Below, piece after piece: positions 54,971-64,000 of a stretch of DNA of 64,000 nucleotides. The translations under genes and the position numbers were made by a program. The notes under the pieces are model-generated. The model did no database searches, was not told where the DNA came from, and saw only the letters and a list, made by a program, of their open reading frames with translations. The stretch is from Cryphonectria parasitica EP155. Taxonomy: Eukaryota > Ascomycota > Sordariomycetes > Diaporthales > Cryphonectriaceae. The DNA lies in the NCBI RefSeq assembly GCF_011745365.1, contig NW_024468915.1, positions 1 through 64,000 of the forward strand. Reading direction: 5' to 3'. The number at the start of each line of letters is the position of its first letter. The stretch's first letter is position 1.

Positions 54971-57702
54971 GGCTCGAGTGAACGAGGAATTCCCGCTCAG
55001 TATGATGATTCTGTGATGGCGTTCTGAGTCGGCACCAATCGTAGGCAGGGAGTTGATTGGCTCGTTTCATGGTTTCGAGAAGGAACAAAGACCTCGTCGT
55101 TGTAGACTTGAGCATACGTGCCAGGTCTGTCTGTTATGAGTGAGCGCTTTCGGCTGCTAAGCTAGACGTAGACCCCAATGCAGACGACTCGCAGAACAGG
55201 CCCCCCGGTCGGCCTCCAGGGTCCACGGCCGTCTCTCACACCTGAGACGGACGCATTGACCGACCAGAGACATCGACACATTTTACAGATGATGGTCTAT
55301 GCAACATCGACGACGTTTTTCTCATGAGCTGACCGCATGGATTCCGTGAACGAGTATAGACCCTGTCTATGCATCTCCGTATACACATGATCACGGGCCA
55401 ATCGCACATTATATTGTACTAGTTACCTACTAAGTTAGGTCTCGCTCGATCCCATGTCCGGCCAATGTGAGAAATGGCGCCCTCTATATTTCTTAATACT
55501 GAATATACGAGATGTTTTGTGAGTGAATAAAAGGTATGGCGCGGGGAGCGTTGGTCCGCAGTGCGGGTCGAGAAGAGAGAGGAGGACCCTCTGTTGGCTA
55601 TAAATAGCGAGAGGCGACGCTTGCCCGGATGGATAACTGTTGGGTCCGCCAGCGGTGAGGGTGTGCAGCGAATGAAAGAGGGGCCTTGGCAGATGATGGC
55701 AATGGTGTTACAGTGAGCGGGTTGATGGCGTCTCAGAATCTTGTGGCATCCCAAATTCTTCCGTTCTGCTCCTACTCAGCATGTAACTATGGGAGTCAAG
55801 GACCCTTGTACCATGGTTCGATGCAGTGAAAAGAAGAAGAAACAGACAGGACCAGGCGCAATTCGCATCGGAAATCACCAGGTGGGTGCGCTCAAGGTTG
55901 TCAGTAGAAAAGGGTCTGAGTAGCTGAATTGAACTTATTTAGCCACGCGCTTGGAGACCTGAAAGGGGATCGCATGTCATCTCGCCTCCCAACAGGCACA
56001 TGGCTCGTGATGAACGGGGCGAGGGTAGCCAACAGATCGACGGTTGACCAAAGGTGGAGCGGAAGAGAAGACAGAGGGGAAGAAATTGCGGCGTGTATGT
56101 GTGTGGAGGCTTCTACTTTGTATGTGTTATCATAGTATGTTATACATGATTTCAGAATCGAGGATGGAGACGTCTGAAGTTGATGATAGTGAAATGTGAA
56201 ACTGGGTCCAAAGGTGCGACACAAACAGACGCACACAAATGCTCCGACCCTGACACTCGAGTCCGAGGGTCTCTTACTCATTCATGGGTGTAAGATCATA
56301 ATGCCGTAGTATGAGTTTCGTGCCTTTTAGTAATCCCTGGCAGTCTGGTGTCCCTGGTACTTTTCTTCAGCTTCTTTTCTTATTTTCTTATTTTCTCGTT
56401 TACAGTTATTACTGTGGTAAGCAATTGCTCAAGAGCGACGGTGACCATACTTAGCAAAACGGTTGAGATGAGTTAACCGAGAACAAAGAAGAAGGAAAAA
56501 AAAAACACCTTTAGTATAGCAAAATTGCCATCATCTCCCGGAATCTCGCTTCCAAATCTTGTTCTAGATTGTCTAATGGGAATCCCGACAGTCGAGGTAT
56601 CAGATGTGGGTACCAGACCCTGCAGCGGCTGTTCTATGTATGTACTCCAATATTGTCTGGCGAAGCTCTGGAGGGGGGACTCACTGACTGGGTTCAGACA
56701 CAGGGGGGGGGATACCCACCAGCACTACCAAATCACCCTACACACCTACACCCTGATCGGTAAAGTCCTGTGTTAGGCCAAACGGTTGTCGGGGCTGCCC
56801 ACAGGCCCAGGTACTACAATAGGAACAGGTACCGTGCCAGGCGTGCTGGACAGAACCAGCTGAACCTTGGGCCCTGACCTTATCCTTATTTGACCTGACC
56901 CGACCCGCCGACATGACAGCACCTGCTGTAGGGCCTTGCTAGGGGCCCCGGGGAGAGTAGGAGGGGGGGCGGTCGCCCACCACCTAAGCCACACATCGGA
57001 TTGATCCTCCCGCTCTCACTCGTAGTCGCTGCAGCCAATTGCTTTGGTCATACCAAGTTCCAACTCTGGCACCCAGCCCAGCCGCGCCGCATCCTTGGAG
57101 GCAAGGCCCTTGCTTGCCCTGGAGCCAACTACCCTGGCCTGACCAGACCTGACCGTAGAGTACATCCCTAACATCCCAGTTGCGGCTCCTGTACACCAAT
57201 AATTCTCCTTTTCCCTTCTTTTCTTCAGACACTTTTCCTTCTCCTCCAACTACAACCATTTTCTTGTTCACCCCTTCATCGCCCTACCCTTCCTACCGTC
57301 GACTTCCTGTTTTCGAGTCTCTGCCCATCGACGAGAAAATATCGATTCGGTCCAGCCTCAGACACAGCGTCGAACGAATCTTGACGGCCGCCTCAATAGT
57401 AACGGCACGGTCTGGCACAGTATAGCATTCAACCTGCGTGCAGTTGCATCATCATCATCAGCAGCAGTAGCAGCAGCCAGCCAGCCCAGCCCGGCACGTT
57501 ACCCTAACCGGCGCCCTTCGAACCCTGCCAACGACTCTGGAGGACCTTCCACATACACACCATTTGGCACCACCTGGCCTAGAAGAAACGCGACCGACCG
57601 TCTCCCTTTAATTTCTCTCCTCCCTCTGCATTCTCTCGAAGCACGCACCCTCAATTGCCATCGCAAGGGCAACGCATTTGCAGAATCGTCTAACTATTCA
57701 CC
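54971..57702. other. Long intergenic region upstream of the syntaxin gene
   Basis: About 2.7 kb with no recognisable gene on either strand. Short open stretches (55419-55754 minus, 55901-56281 minus, 56773-57271 minus) have no family motif. The last 500 bp (57190-57700) are pyrimidine-rich and probably form the syntaxin 5' UTR and core promoter. An 8-G tract lies near 56704-56711. Confidence 0.45.
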
Positions 57703-59405
57703 ATGAGTGTATGTGTTTCCATCTTCCAATGCCTCGATGCCGTTTCGCCTCCGTGAATACCATCATTTGTCCCAATTACATGCGTTGCGACACATTTCTC
57801 CCCCTGACTGGCTGGTTGAGTCGAACCTTGTTTCTTGGTTTTTGACAGCCTCCTTCCCACCAACCCCTTCCTCTTGTTCGAGCGCGCATTTGCTATCAAA
57901 GGTCCGTAGACCAGTCTAGCTGATAGTATAAATCAATTAGTACGGGTCAGTTCTATCCTCTTCCGAGCCACCTCGAAAATCCTGGAGGATGATCTCTACC
58001 CCGCGAGATCGCTGCCCACGCAAAGAGATCGCCTGACACATTGATGAACTATCTCGTCATTACTGACTGTATCCATTTTCTCTCTTTTAGATACGGAGGA
58101 CAGCCTAACCCCTACGCCCAGCAAAACGCTCCGGCTGGCGCGTACGGAGCACCACAACAGAACTACGGCTATGGCGGAGGATACAGTGAGTTCCCTTTGA
58201 TGAAGCAAGGCTCTTTCCTCTAGATTTGGAGTGCTGCAGGGTGGACAAAGCAAGGCTGACTGTGCAACCCCCCCCCGTCAGGTGACAATGTCGAGATGGC
58301 CCCGTTGGCGCAGGGCGCCGCCTCCCCTGGAGGCAGCCCGGTCAACGTCCTGAACGAGATTAGCGATATCAACAAGGGCCTGGAGAGGATCAAGCAGAAC
58401 CTTCAGCAGCTGCGGATGCTCCAGGATCGCTCTCTCAACGAGACTGACTCAAGCTCTGGCACCTCCCGCCAGGTCGATGACCTCTCCGCCACCACCATGT
58501 CCGACTACAGAGGACTCGTCCAGCGCGTGCGCGAGCTGAAGAGCAACAGGGATGCCCAGACATACAAGGGCCAGGTCGATCGTGTTGACCGTGCCCTCAA
58601 GGATACGATCCAGCAGTACCAGCAGGTCGAGGCCGACTTCCGTCGCAAGATGCAGGGTCAGATGGAGCGACAGTACCGTATCGTGCGACCGGACGCCGAC
58701 GCCAACGAGGTCCGCGCCGCCGTTGAGGACATGTCGGCGGGTGGCCAGCAGGTCTTCCAGCAGGCCATGATGCAGAGCAACCGCCAGGGCCAGGCCCGTG
58801 CCGTGCTGAACGAGGTGCAGAACCGACACCAGGAGCTGCTCAAGATTGAGCAGCAGATGACCGAGCTGGTGCAGCTCATCCAGGATCTCGACACCTTGAT
58901 CATCCAGCAGGAGCCCATGGTGCAGCAGATTGATGAGCACGTCGAGAAGACCCAGGAGGACCTGAAGGAGGCCAACGTGCAGCTCGATGTCGCCGTCGAC
59001 ACTGCCAGGAAGACGCGCAGGAAGAAGTGGATCTGCTGTGGTATTGTTGGTAAGTTGCTGCTGCCCCCCGGAGACATTTGCCTTGAGGCCACTCCCCCCT
59101 TTTCTGAAACTTAAAGCTAACTGCTCTCTTCCGCGACAGTCCTTATCATCGTCATTATCGTCGCTGCCATTGTCATTTGGTACTTCGTTGCCGGGCCCGG
59201 AGCCAATAAGAGCAGCAGCAGCACCAACACCAACAAGCGCGCTCTGGATTTGTCCTTTGCATCAATTGAGAGGGCGACAGGTGCCATCACCCGTAGGACG
59301 ATCGCTGGGCGCTACGTGATTCCCGCCCAGGCTTTTGAGGAGACTGGGGCAGCGGCAAAGACTGCGACCCTGCCCGTGGCCTTGGGTTATGATATCCCCA
59401 ATTAA
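57703..59405 (+). CDS. Sso-type plasma-membrane syntaxin (t-SNARE)
   Basis: Proposed exons are 57703-57708, 57941-57945, 58091-58185, 58282-59049 and 59140-59405, 379 aa. Exon 1 is only ATGAGT before a perfect GTATGT donor. A 5-nt exon TACGG is needed to reach the frame of exon 3 and gives Met-Ser-Tyr-Gly-Tyr-Gly-Gly. A Gly/Tyr/Gln-rich N-terminus, the Habc bundle (about 70-190) and the SNARE motif (about 205-275, with layer Gln in Leu-Ile-Ile-Gln-Gln-Glu) are followed by a basic Arg-Lys-Thr-Arg-Arg-Lys-Lys-Trp and one membrane helix (about 286-308). A 71-residue extracytoplasmic tail follows, far longer than in yeast Sso1/2. It fuses secretory vesicles with the plasma membrane, together with Sec9 and Snc partners. 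Exons 3-5 are sure; the micro-exon is inferred. Confidence 0.85.
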
Positions 59406-60471
59406 GTGGGCGAGAACAGTTCAGGAGGGCTTTGAGAGCTTACTCTTAATGTGTGCATTCAAGTCAATTTTCCTGTACAGGAACAGAATCCTGGGTTCCT
59501 GAAACAACATCCCTGCCACATCGCCGTGGTGAAGGGGGGGGGGGGATTGCGGTGGTGTTGCGGATTGGCGGACTTGTTACATGTTGCATATGCGGGGCGC
59601 CACGCAAGTCGGAGCAAGAGAGAGAGAGAGAGAGAGAGGAAGAGGAACAGTGAAAGTACGAAGACGGCGCAGATTTGTGAAGTGCGCTCAGGGAATCGGC
59701 TTGACGCTATTCTCTAGCCGGGTTTTCGTGGGATAGTGGCAACTGTCTCTCCTCACGGGTCCCGGGCCCCCCCGATGCTGTCACTATCGTCTCTCGAGAG
59801 CAAAGTTGCGGAATACCTTGGTCGGTCCTTATGTATATGCATATATATGTTGTGGGAGGCTTCCTGATGATGCGGGGAAACACTCTCACCCCCTGTAGAG
59901 GGCGGTTCCCTCACAGATTACATTACTGGCGTTTAATTGACCCTTTCCTCATATACATCCTTATCAATCATTCATTCAGTTTCATAGATTCGATGTTCCA
60001 GGAGCATGCCTACTAAAGCACAGACTAGGAAGTATAGCTTTCTTGGGCATGGCTGATCACTAGTCGCTTTGCCGAATTGGCAGAGATCTGAGGATTAGTT
60101 AGGCTTCATCCATTCATATGGCATAATAATCGTCATAGTATCCGTTGATCCTGGTTCTGTAACTCTGTCTGATGTTTTGTTTCCCCTTGGCTCCTTAGTA
60201 GCCGCGCTGAGAGTCGAAGCAGCGGTTTCCTTACAGAGCAGAGCCAGAACGGCTTTTTTCCTACATCAGATTGCTTGCGCCATATACATACGGCCTGCTT
60301 AAATAAACCAACTAGTCGTCAATCAGATGATTACCCTACGAAAAGGACCGCTGGGGAAACACTAGGAACACCAAAGCAGAGAGAAGAAATAGAAGAGGAA
60401 TGACCTCGACTGGGACGAGGCCGTGGTAATCATGCAGGAAAAGGGGCAGCATCACGCCATGGTTTTGCATC
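59406..60471. other. Convergent 3' region with repeats
   Basis: About 1.07 kb between convergent genes. A 12-G tract (59534-59545) and a (GA)n tract (59619-59638) are present. No conserved frame or RNA gene is seen. Confidence 0.45.
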
Positions 60472-61629
60472 TCATTCCGCTACCCCGCCGGTCTCATGTG
60501 CCCTGCTTGAGGCAACATGCTGTGCAGGAGGCTGGGCAGCCTCTCCTGGTCCTAGATCTTCTTCTTGTTGTTCCTGGACTTGTTCCCCGGCCCAGTCGTG
60601 GGTGCCAACCCCTCCAGCATCGTGATGATGACCGGTGACCTCTTGTTCCGCTTCCGCGGCGGCGGCGGCAGCGGCAATCTTGTGCTGCCTCTCCATACCG
60701 GCGTCGACCACCTTGCGCAGCACGACCATTCTTTTCTCGAACTCCTCGAGGATGGCGCCATAGTCCTCGTGATCCTGCATGTCAATCCCGGCAGGCGAAG
60801 GAACCTGCTTCGCACCGCTGCCAGACATGTGCAGATCCCGCTCCTCAGGTGAGGACTTTCTGGCGGCGGCTGCGGCGGCGGGCATGGATGTAGACGACTT
60901 GCGGGCGCGCGTGGAGGAGTTTTGTGGCGGGAAGGCGGGGCCGGCAATGTCCACGCCCTCAATGCGCAGCATCATCAGCCTCTGTTGTGCGCCTTCGTAC
61001 GATTCCGAAGAGTGCGCCCCGTCCTCGGGCACGGCGGTTGCTGCGTCGTCGGCCATGGGGCTGACTTTGGTAGACACGACGGCCCAGTCACTGCTGAGAG
61101 AGGAGGCCCATGCCACCTCATAATCGACAGCCGCTGAGGAGGATGTTGGGTCATCATGATGGGAAGGATTCGTCGTTGTCTTCTTCGGTACGAGGTCGAG
61201 AATGATGGCGCGCTCGGTGGAGACGGGCGGTGGCAGTGGTGGATGATTTAGCGAAGGCCTGCTGCTGCTGCTGCTGCCACCGCCAGAGACGCTAGGACTT
61301 GGCTCGAGGTTGGTGGATGGTGAGGCCAGGGCATGCTGCTGGTAGCCGTGGTCTGCCAGGGCATCGGTCAGGAGCTGTGGGTCGTCGTCGGAGAAGATGT
61401 AGTGCACACGGGGGTGGTAGGCTGCATGGGTGATGCTGTCCGTGACGAGCGTAAAGAGAGGTTGGAAGGGGGCCGGTGGGGGCCCTGGCTGCTGCTCATC
61501 GAGCATCTGGTCCGGGCCTTGCTGCTGCTGCTCTAGGCTGGTGTCTTGAGCGGCTTCGAGGCCAGCTGGGAGGGGAGACTGCGTCCCGAGCGAAGGAGGT
61601 CGGTCGGGACTGGGGTCTGGACTGGTCAT
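60472..61629 (-). CDS. Uncharacterised fungal protein rich in Ala, Gln and Ser
   Basis: A 385-aa single-exon gene. The Met at 61629 is chosen because the conserved-looking part starts there, although the frame is open further upstream (to 61782) in low-complexity His/Thr-rich sequence. A folded segment is likely at about 45-85 (Phe-Thr-Leu-Val-Thr-Asp-Ser; His-Pro-Arg-Val-His-Tyr-Ile-Phe-Ser-Asp-Asp-Asp). Another lies at about 135-190 (Arg-Ala-Ile-Ile-Leu-Asp-Leu-Val-Pro-Lys; Tyr-Glu-Val-Ala-Trp-Ala-Ser-Ser-Leu). A helical block sits near 315-355 (Glu-Glu-Phe-Glu-Lys-Arg-Met-Val-Val-Leu-Arg), possibly a coiled coil, followed by an Ala run. This looks like a conserved fungal protein of unknown function. 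No catalytic motif is visible. It is convergent with the syntaxin gene. Confidence 0.7.
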   Translation of the reverse strand: MTSPDPSPDRPPSLGTQSPLPAGLEAAQDTSLEQQQQGPDQMLDEQQPGPPPAPFQPLFTLVTDSITHAAYHPRVHYIFSDDDPQLLTDALADHGYQQHALASPSTNLEPSPSVSGGGSSSSSRPSLNHPPLPPPVSTERAIILDLVPKKTTTNPSHHDDPTSSSAAVDYEVAWASSLSSDWAVVSTKVSPMADDAATAVPEDGAHSSESYEGAQQRLMMLRIEGVDIAGPAFPPQNSSTRARKSSTSMPAAAAAARKSSPEERDLHMSGSGAKQVPSPAGIDMQDHEDYGAILEEFEKRMVVLRKVVDAGMERQHKIAAAAAAAEAEQEVTGHHHDAGGVGTHDWAGEQVQEQQEEDLGPGEAAQPPAQHVASSRAHETGGVAE

Positions 61630-62723
61630 GATGGCTGGTAGTGGGGGTAGATGTGGTGCGAGGATGGTATTGATAATGACGATAGTAGTGGTGGCGGTGG
61701 TGTGATAGTGATGGCAGAGGCAGTGGAGGTGATGATAACGACGGAGGGTGGTGATGGTGTCTGCTGGGAAAGAGGCGGGCACGCGGGCATGTTGAGACTT
61801 CTTGAAAGAGAGACCTCAAAAGAGGTGGAAGGGGAGGAACAAAACAACAAGAAAATAAAAGAGGTCCAGCCTAGAAGAGGGACTGTCCAGGCAGTGGTGG
61901 AGGAAGAGGAAGAGGAGGAGGAGGAGGAGGACGGGGACAGCAAGGCTGCAGGGGTGTCAAGTATGTAGTGGGAAAGTATGGTGAGCCTAGTGTCCATTTA
62001 ACGTGTCCATGTCACGGCAGCCGTCAGAGGCTGGGTTACCAGGGTATTAAGTACTACGTGCGGTACCGCCATGGTAGTACGTACTAAGTAAATAGTGACG
62101 CGCTGCGACAGGGCTTCCCTTTTTCCTCTTTTCCTTTGATTTTTTTTTTATCTTATCGGCCTGCAGTGCCAGCCAGGGGTGGATGGTTTCTTGGAGTTGG
62201 CATGTGATTGTGATTTTAATTGCATACTTCTCAAGTACCGTGTAGACCACTTCTTAGACAAACGTACGGTGTGATACAGCGACATGCAGGCTGTATGTCT
62301 CACCCATGTGCAGCTACTTGTTCGAAATAAATAGGACACCCGTTTTCTATGTATGTATATAGAATTGTAAGTGTGAGACGACGGTACAGGATAGGCCAGG
62401 CCAGCTTTGCACTGTCGTGACGGTGGCCTCAACTGGCGTAATGATGGCACATGGCGTTAGCCTGGCAAATTTCAACGCCCTAACACCCCCAACGCCCACA
62501 TCACTCATGTTCTGTCAAGCACAATGCTTCTCCTACATGGCAGTCATACCAGGTATAAATAGGTATGACCAAAAGAGTCCTGCCCGCCCCACTCCAGACA
62601 GCCCCTCTACCGCACGTGCGCATAACCACAGGCCGCCTTGAAGTTTTCGCGACATACTCTCATATCGAGGGAGCTCTATCGCCTTCCTGTAAACTGAAAC
62701 ACTCGAGGCCTGTCACCGCGTCC
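61630..62723. other. Intergenic region
   Basis: About 1.1 kb with a (GGA)n/(GAG)n run at 61900-61935, pyrimidine/purine-rich sequence around it, and no conserved gene. It contains the promoter of the 385-aa gene and the 3' UTR of APC11. Confidence 0.45.
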
Positions 62724-63177
62724 CTAACGCGGCGGGGTGTCCTCGGGTGGGGTGGGACGAAGCCACTCAAACTCTGAAGGGCCGGTTGTGTCAGTGACGG
62801 AAGCAAGGTGGAAAGGAAGAGGAGAGGAGACCGTGAGCAAAAAAGGAAATCGTACTCTGGCGGCACATGGGACACTGGCCCCTCGCAGAGTCCTGCTTGA
62901 TCCACTGGACGATGCAGTGCTGGTGGAAGTTGTGACCACACTTTCCAGACACTAAGCAGTAGAGGCATGTTAGTGAAGCACGCACATGGATGGCATGGTA
63001 TAAATGTCAATTAGAAGTGGGGAGACAGTGCTCACATAGGGGACAGTCGTCTCCTGGAAACCTGCACGAAGGACAACACCCGTCAAAGTGTATCTGGCAG
63101 ATACCACAGACATCGTCATCGGGAATGTCCCATCGCCACGTCGCGACGGCAGCCCACTTTTTGATTTTGACCTTCAT
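62724..63177 (-). CDS. APC11: Anaphase-promoting complex subunit 11 (RING-H2)
   Basis: Three exons (63177-63036, 62951-62856, 62773-62724), introns 84 and 82 bp, 95 aa. Exon 1 starts Met-Lys-Val-Lys-Ile-Lys-Lys-Trp and continues Ala-Thr-Trp-Arg-Trp-Asp-Ile-Pro-Asp-Asp-Asp-Val-Cys-Gly-Ile-Cys. Exon 2 carries Ser-Gly-Lys-Cys-Gly-His-Asn-Phe-His-Gln-His-Cys and Ile-Lys-Gln-Asp-Ser-Ala-Arg-Gly-Gln-Cys-Pro-Met-Cys-Arg-Gln. Exon 3 completes Lys-Phe-Glu-Trp. This is the complete RING-H2 subunit that recruits the E2 enzyme to the APC/C ubiquitin ligase and triggers mitotic exit. Intron 1 leaves Leu-Leu-Ser-Gly-Lys-Cys where most homologues have Leu-Val-Ser-Gly-Lys-Cys, a conservative change. Length and zinc ligands are normal. 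Confidence 0.93.
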
Positions 63178-64000
63178 GATGACGACAGGCCGAAGGGGAT
63201 GTTGCGTGGTTGAGAAAGTAGATAGATGTCACATAAGGAACGGTGCAGATGCTATGTTTGTTGACATTTGGCGCGCTTTCAAGCCCGGCCCCAGAGACCC
63301 TATCGCGGCTGGTTGGGGGTTTGGTTTGTTGATATGCAGGCTTGTAAGCCACTTGACTTTACTGCATAGGAGCAGTTGGCCCAAGCTCCAAGCTCTATGG
63401 CAGTTGCAGGTAGAAACTAGCTGTGGCAGCCTGAAACAACCCTGCAAGCGGCACTTATCGCAGTTGCGATCGCTATAGTACTGTGCCCTACTTGACCGTC
63501 CACCGCCGCTAACGGCCTGTAGATACTGTGCATGCTACAGCAGTTATTACATGCGCCGACAAGAGGTCCTCAGTACTGTTGCACATGCATTATGTACGTA
63601 CTGCATAGGAGCTGGTAGCTGGTAGCTAGTAGCTAGTAAGCTCATGCACAAGCCAGGCTCGTCCAATCGAGAGACTGCCCACCCAGAAGCAGCATCATTA
63701 CCCCGCTCTCTTCCTTGTCCATGGTGATCATCCAAGAGTTCTGCTTAGACATTTTGCGAAGGCGATGTGGAACGAGACAGATAGAAAAAGAGAGCGAGAG
63801 AGAGAGGGAGTAAAGAAATCTTGAGAGTTTCTACAGACAGATTGAGTGTAGAAGAGGCATGATAGGGTGGAGAAGTTTTATCTCCGATCCTTTTTTTATT
63901 ATTTTATTTTTTTAATTCCCTAGGCCTTATCAGACTTTGTATCTGAACTAAAGCTAACCCACCCCCCCCCCCCAAACCCAACCACCAACGGAGACCTACC
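63178..64000. other. APC11 upstream region to window end
   Basis: About 820 bp without a recognisable gene. It contains a (GA)n tract (about 63785-63811), T/A-rich runs (63888-63912) and a 12-C tract (63962-63973). A GCTGGTAGCTGGTAGCTAGTAGCTAGTA tandem of a short unit sits at about 63609-63640. Confidence 0.45.

Noticed and set aside
5000..64000. tRNA or 5S rRNA genes
   Set aside because: I scanned intergenic parts for box A/box B-like pairs and 5S-like blocks and found none that form a credible cloverleaf or 5S fold by eye. A covariance-model search would be decisive.

Overview
The window is from a filamentous ascomycete (Pezizomycotina, most like a Sordariomycete). The reasons are short GT-AG introns of 60-170 bp with CTGAC/CTAAC-type branch sites, fungal-specific families (HRI1, Ste6-type exporter, Sso syntaxin, fungal PLAC8), and a sharp split between an AT-rich, stop-ridden transposon block and GC-balanced genes. 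In the AT-rich block Gln and Trp codons have repeatedly become stops and Asp codons have become Asn, which is the C-to-T/G-to-A pattern of repeat-induced point mutation (RIP).

Positions 1-20207 hold a nest of dead Ty3/Gypsy elements of one chromovirus-like family (gag zinc knuckle, protease, RT, RNase H, integrase, C-terminal chromodomain). Element C (minus strand, right LTR 19142-19584, running off the left edge) is split by element A (minus, 1967-17406, TSD TCTAA on both sides). Element A is split by element B (plus, 8148-15525, two 453-bp LTRs, TSD CTGGT/CTGAT). A 310-bp GC-rich solo LTR with a perfect TAATT TSD sits in A at 4924-5233. Two extra tandem partial LTRs (19585-20207) close the block.

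From 20208 on the sequence is ordinary gene space. In order: HRI1-family protein (-), membrane alpha/beta hydrolase (+), DHA1-type MFS transporter (-), full-size Ste6-like ABC exporter (-), PBDC1/Ypl225w-type eEF1A chaperone (-), a 1238-aa uncharacterised fungal protein (+), secreted tannase/feruloyl-esterase-family protein (-), DNA polymerase kappa (+), a five-exon PLAC8 protein (-), histone N-terminal acetyltransferase NatD (-), LYRM2-like mitochondrial LYR protein (+), mitochondrial ribosomal protein bL36m (-), medium-chain quinone oxidoreductase-like enzyme (+), an uncharacterised Cys-rich protein (+), MEMO1-family protein (+), Sso-type syntaxin (+), an uncharacterised Ala/Gln-rich protein (-) and APC11 (-).

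The genes do not form a metabolic cluster. Most are conserved housekeeping genes (translation, secretion, cell cycle, chromatin, translesion synthesis) mixed with accessory transport and secreted-enzyme genes. I see no CRISPR, rRNA or convincing tRNA. The most unusual points are the three-level transposon nest with an un-RIPed solo LTR, a decayed antisense frame in the retroelements, paired loss of both motif cysteines in the tannase-family enzyme, a probable 5-nt micro-exon in the syntaxin gene, a GC-AG intron and a G-quadruplex-prone tract at the polymerase kappa gene, and double palindromes upstream of the oxidoreductase. Exon joins were worked out by eye from splice signals and protein-family conservation.
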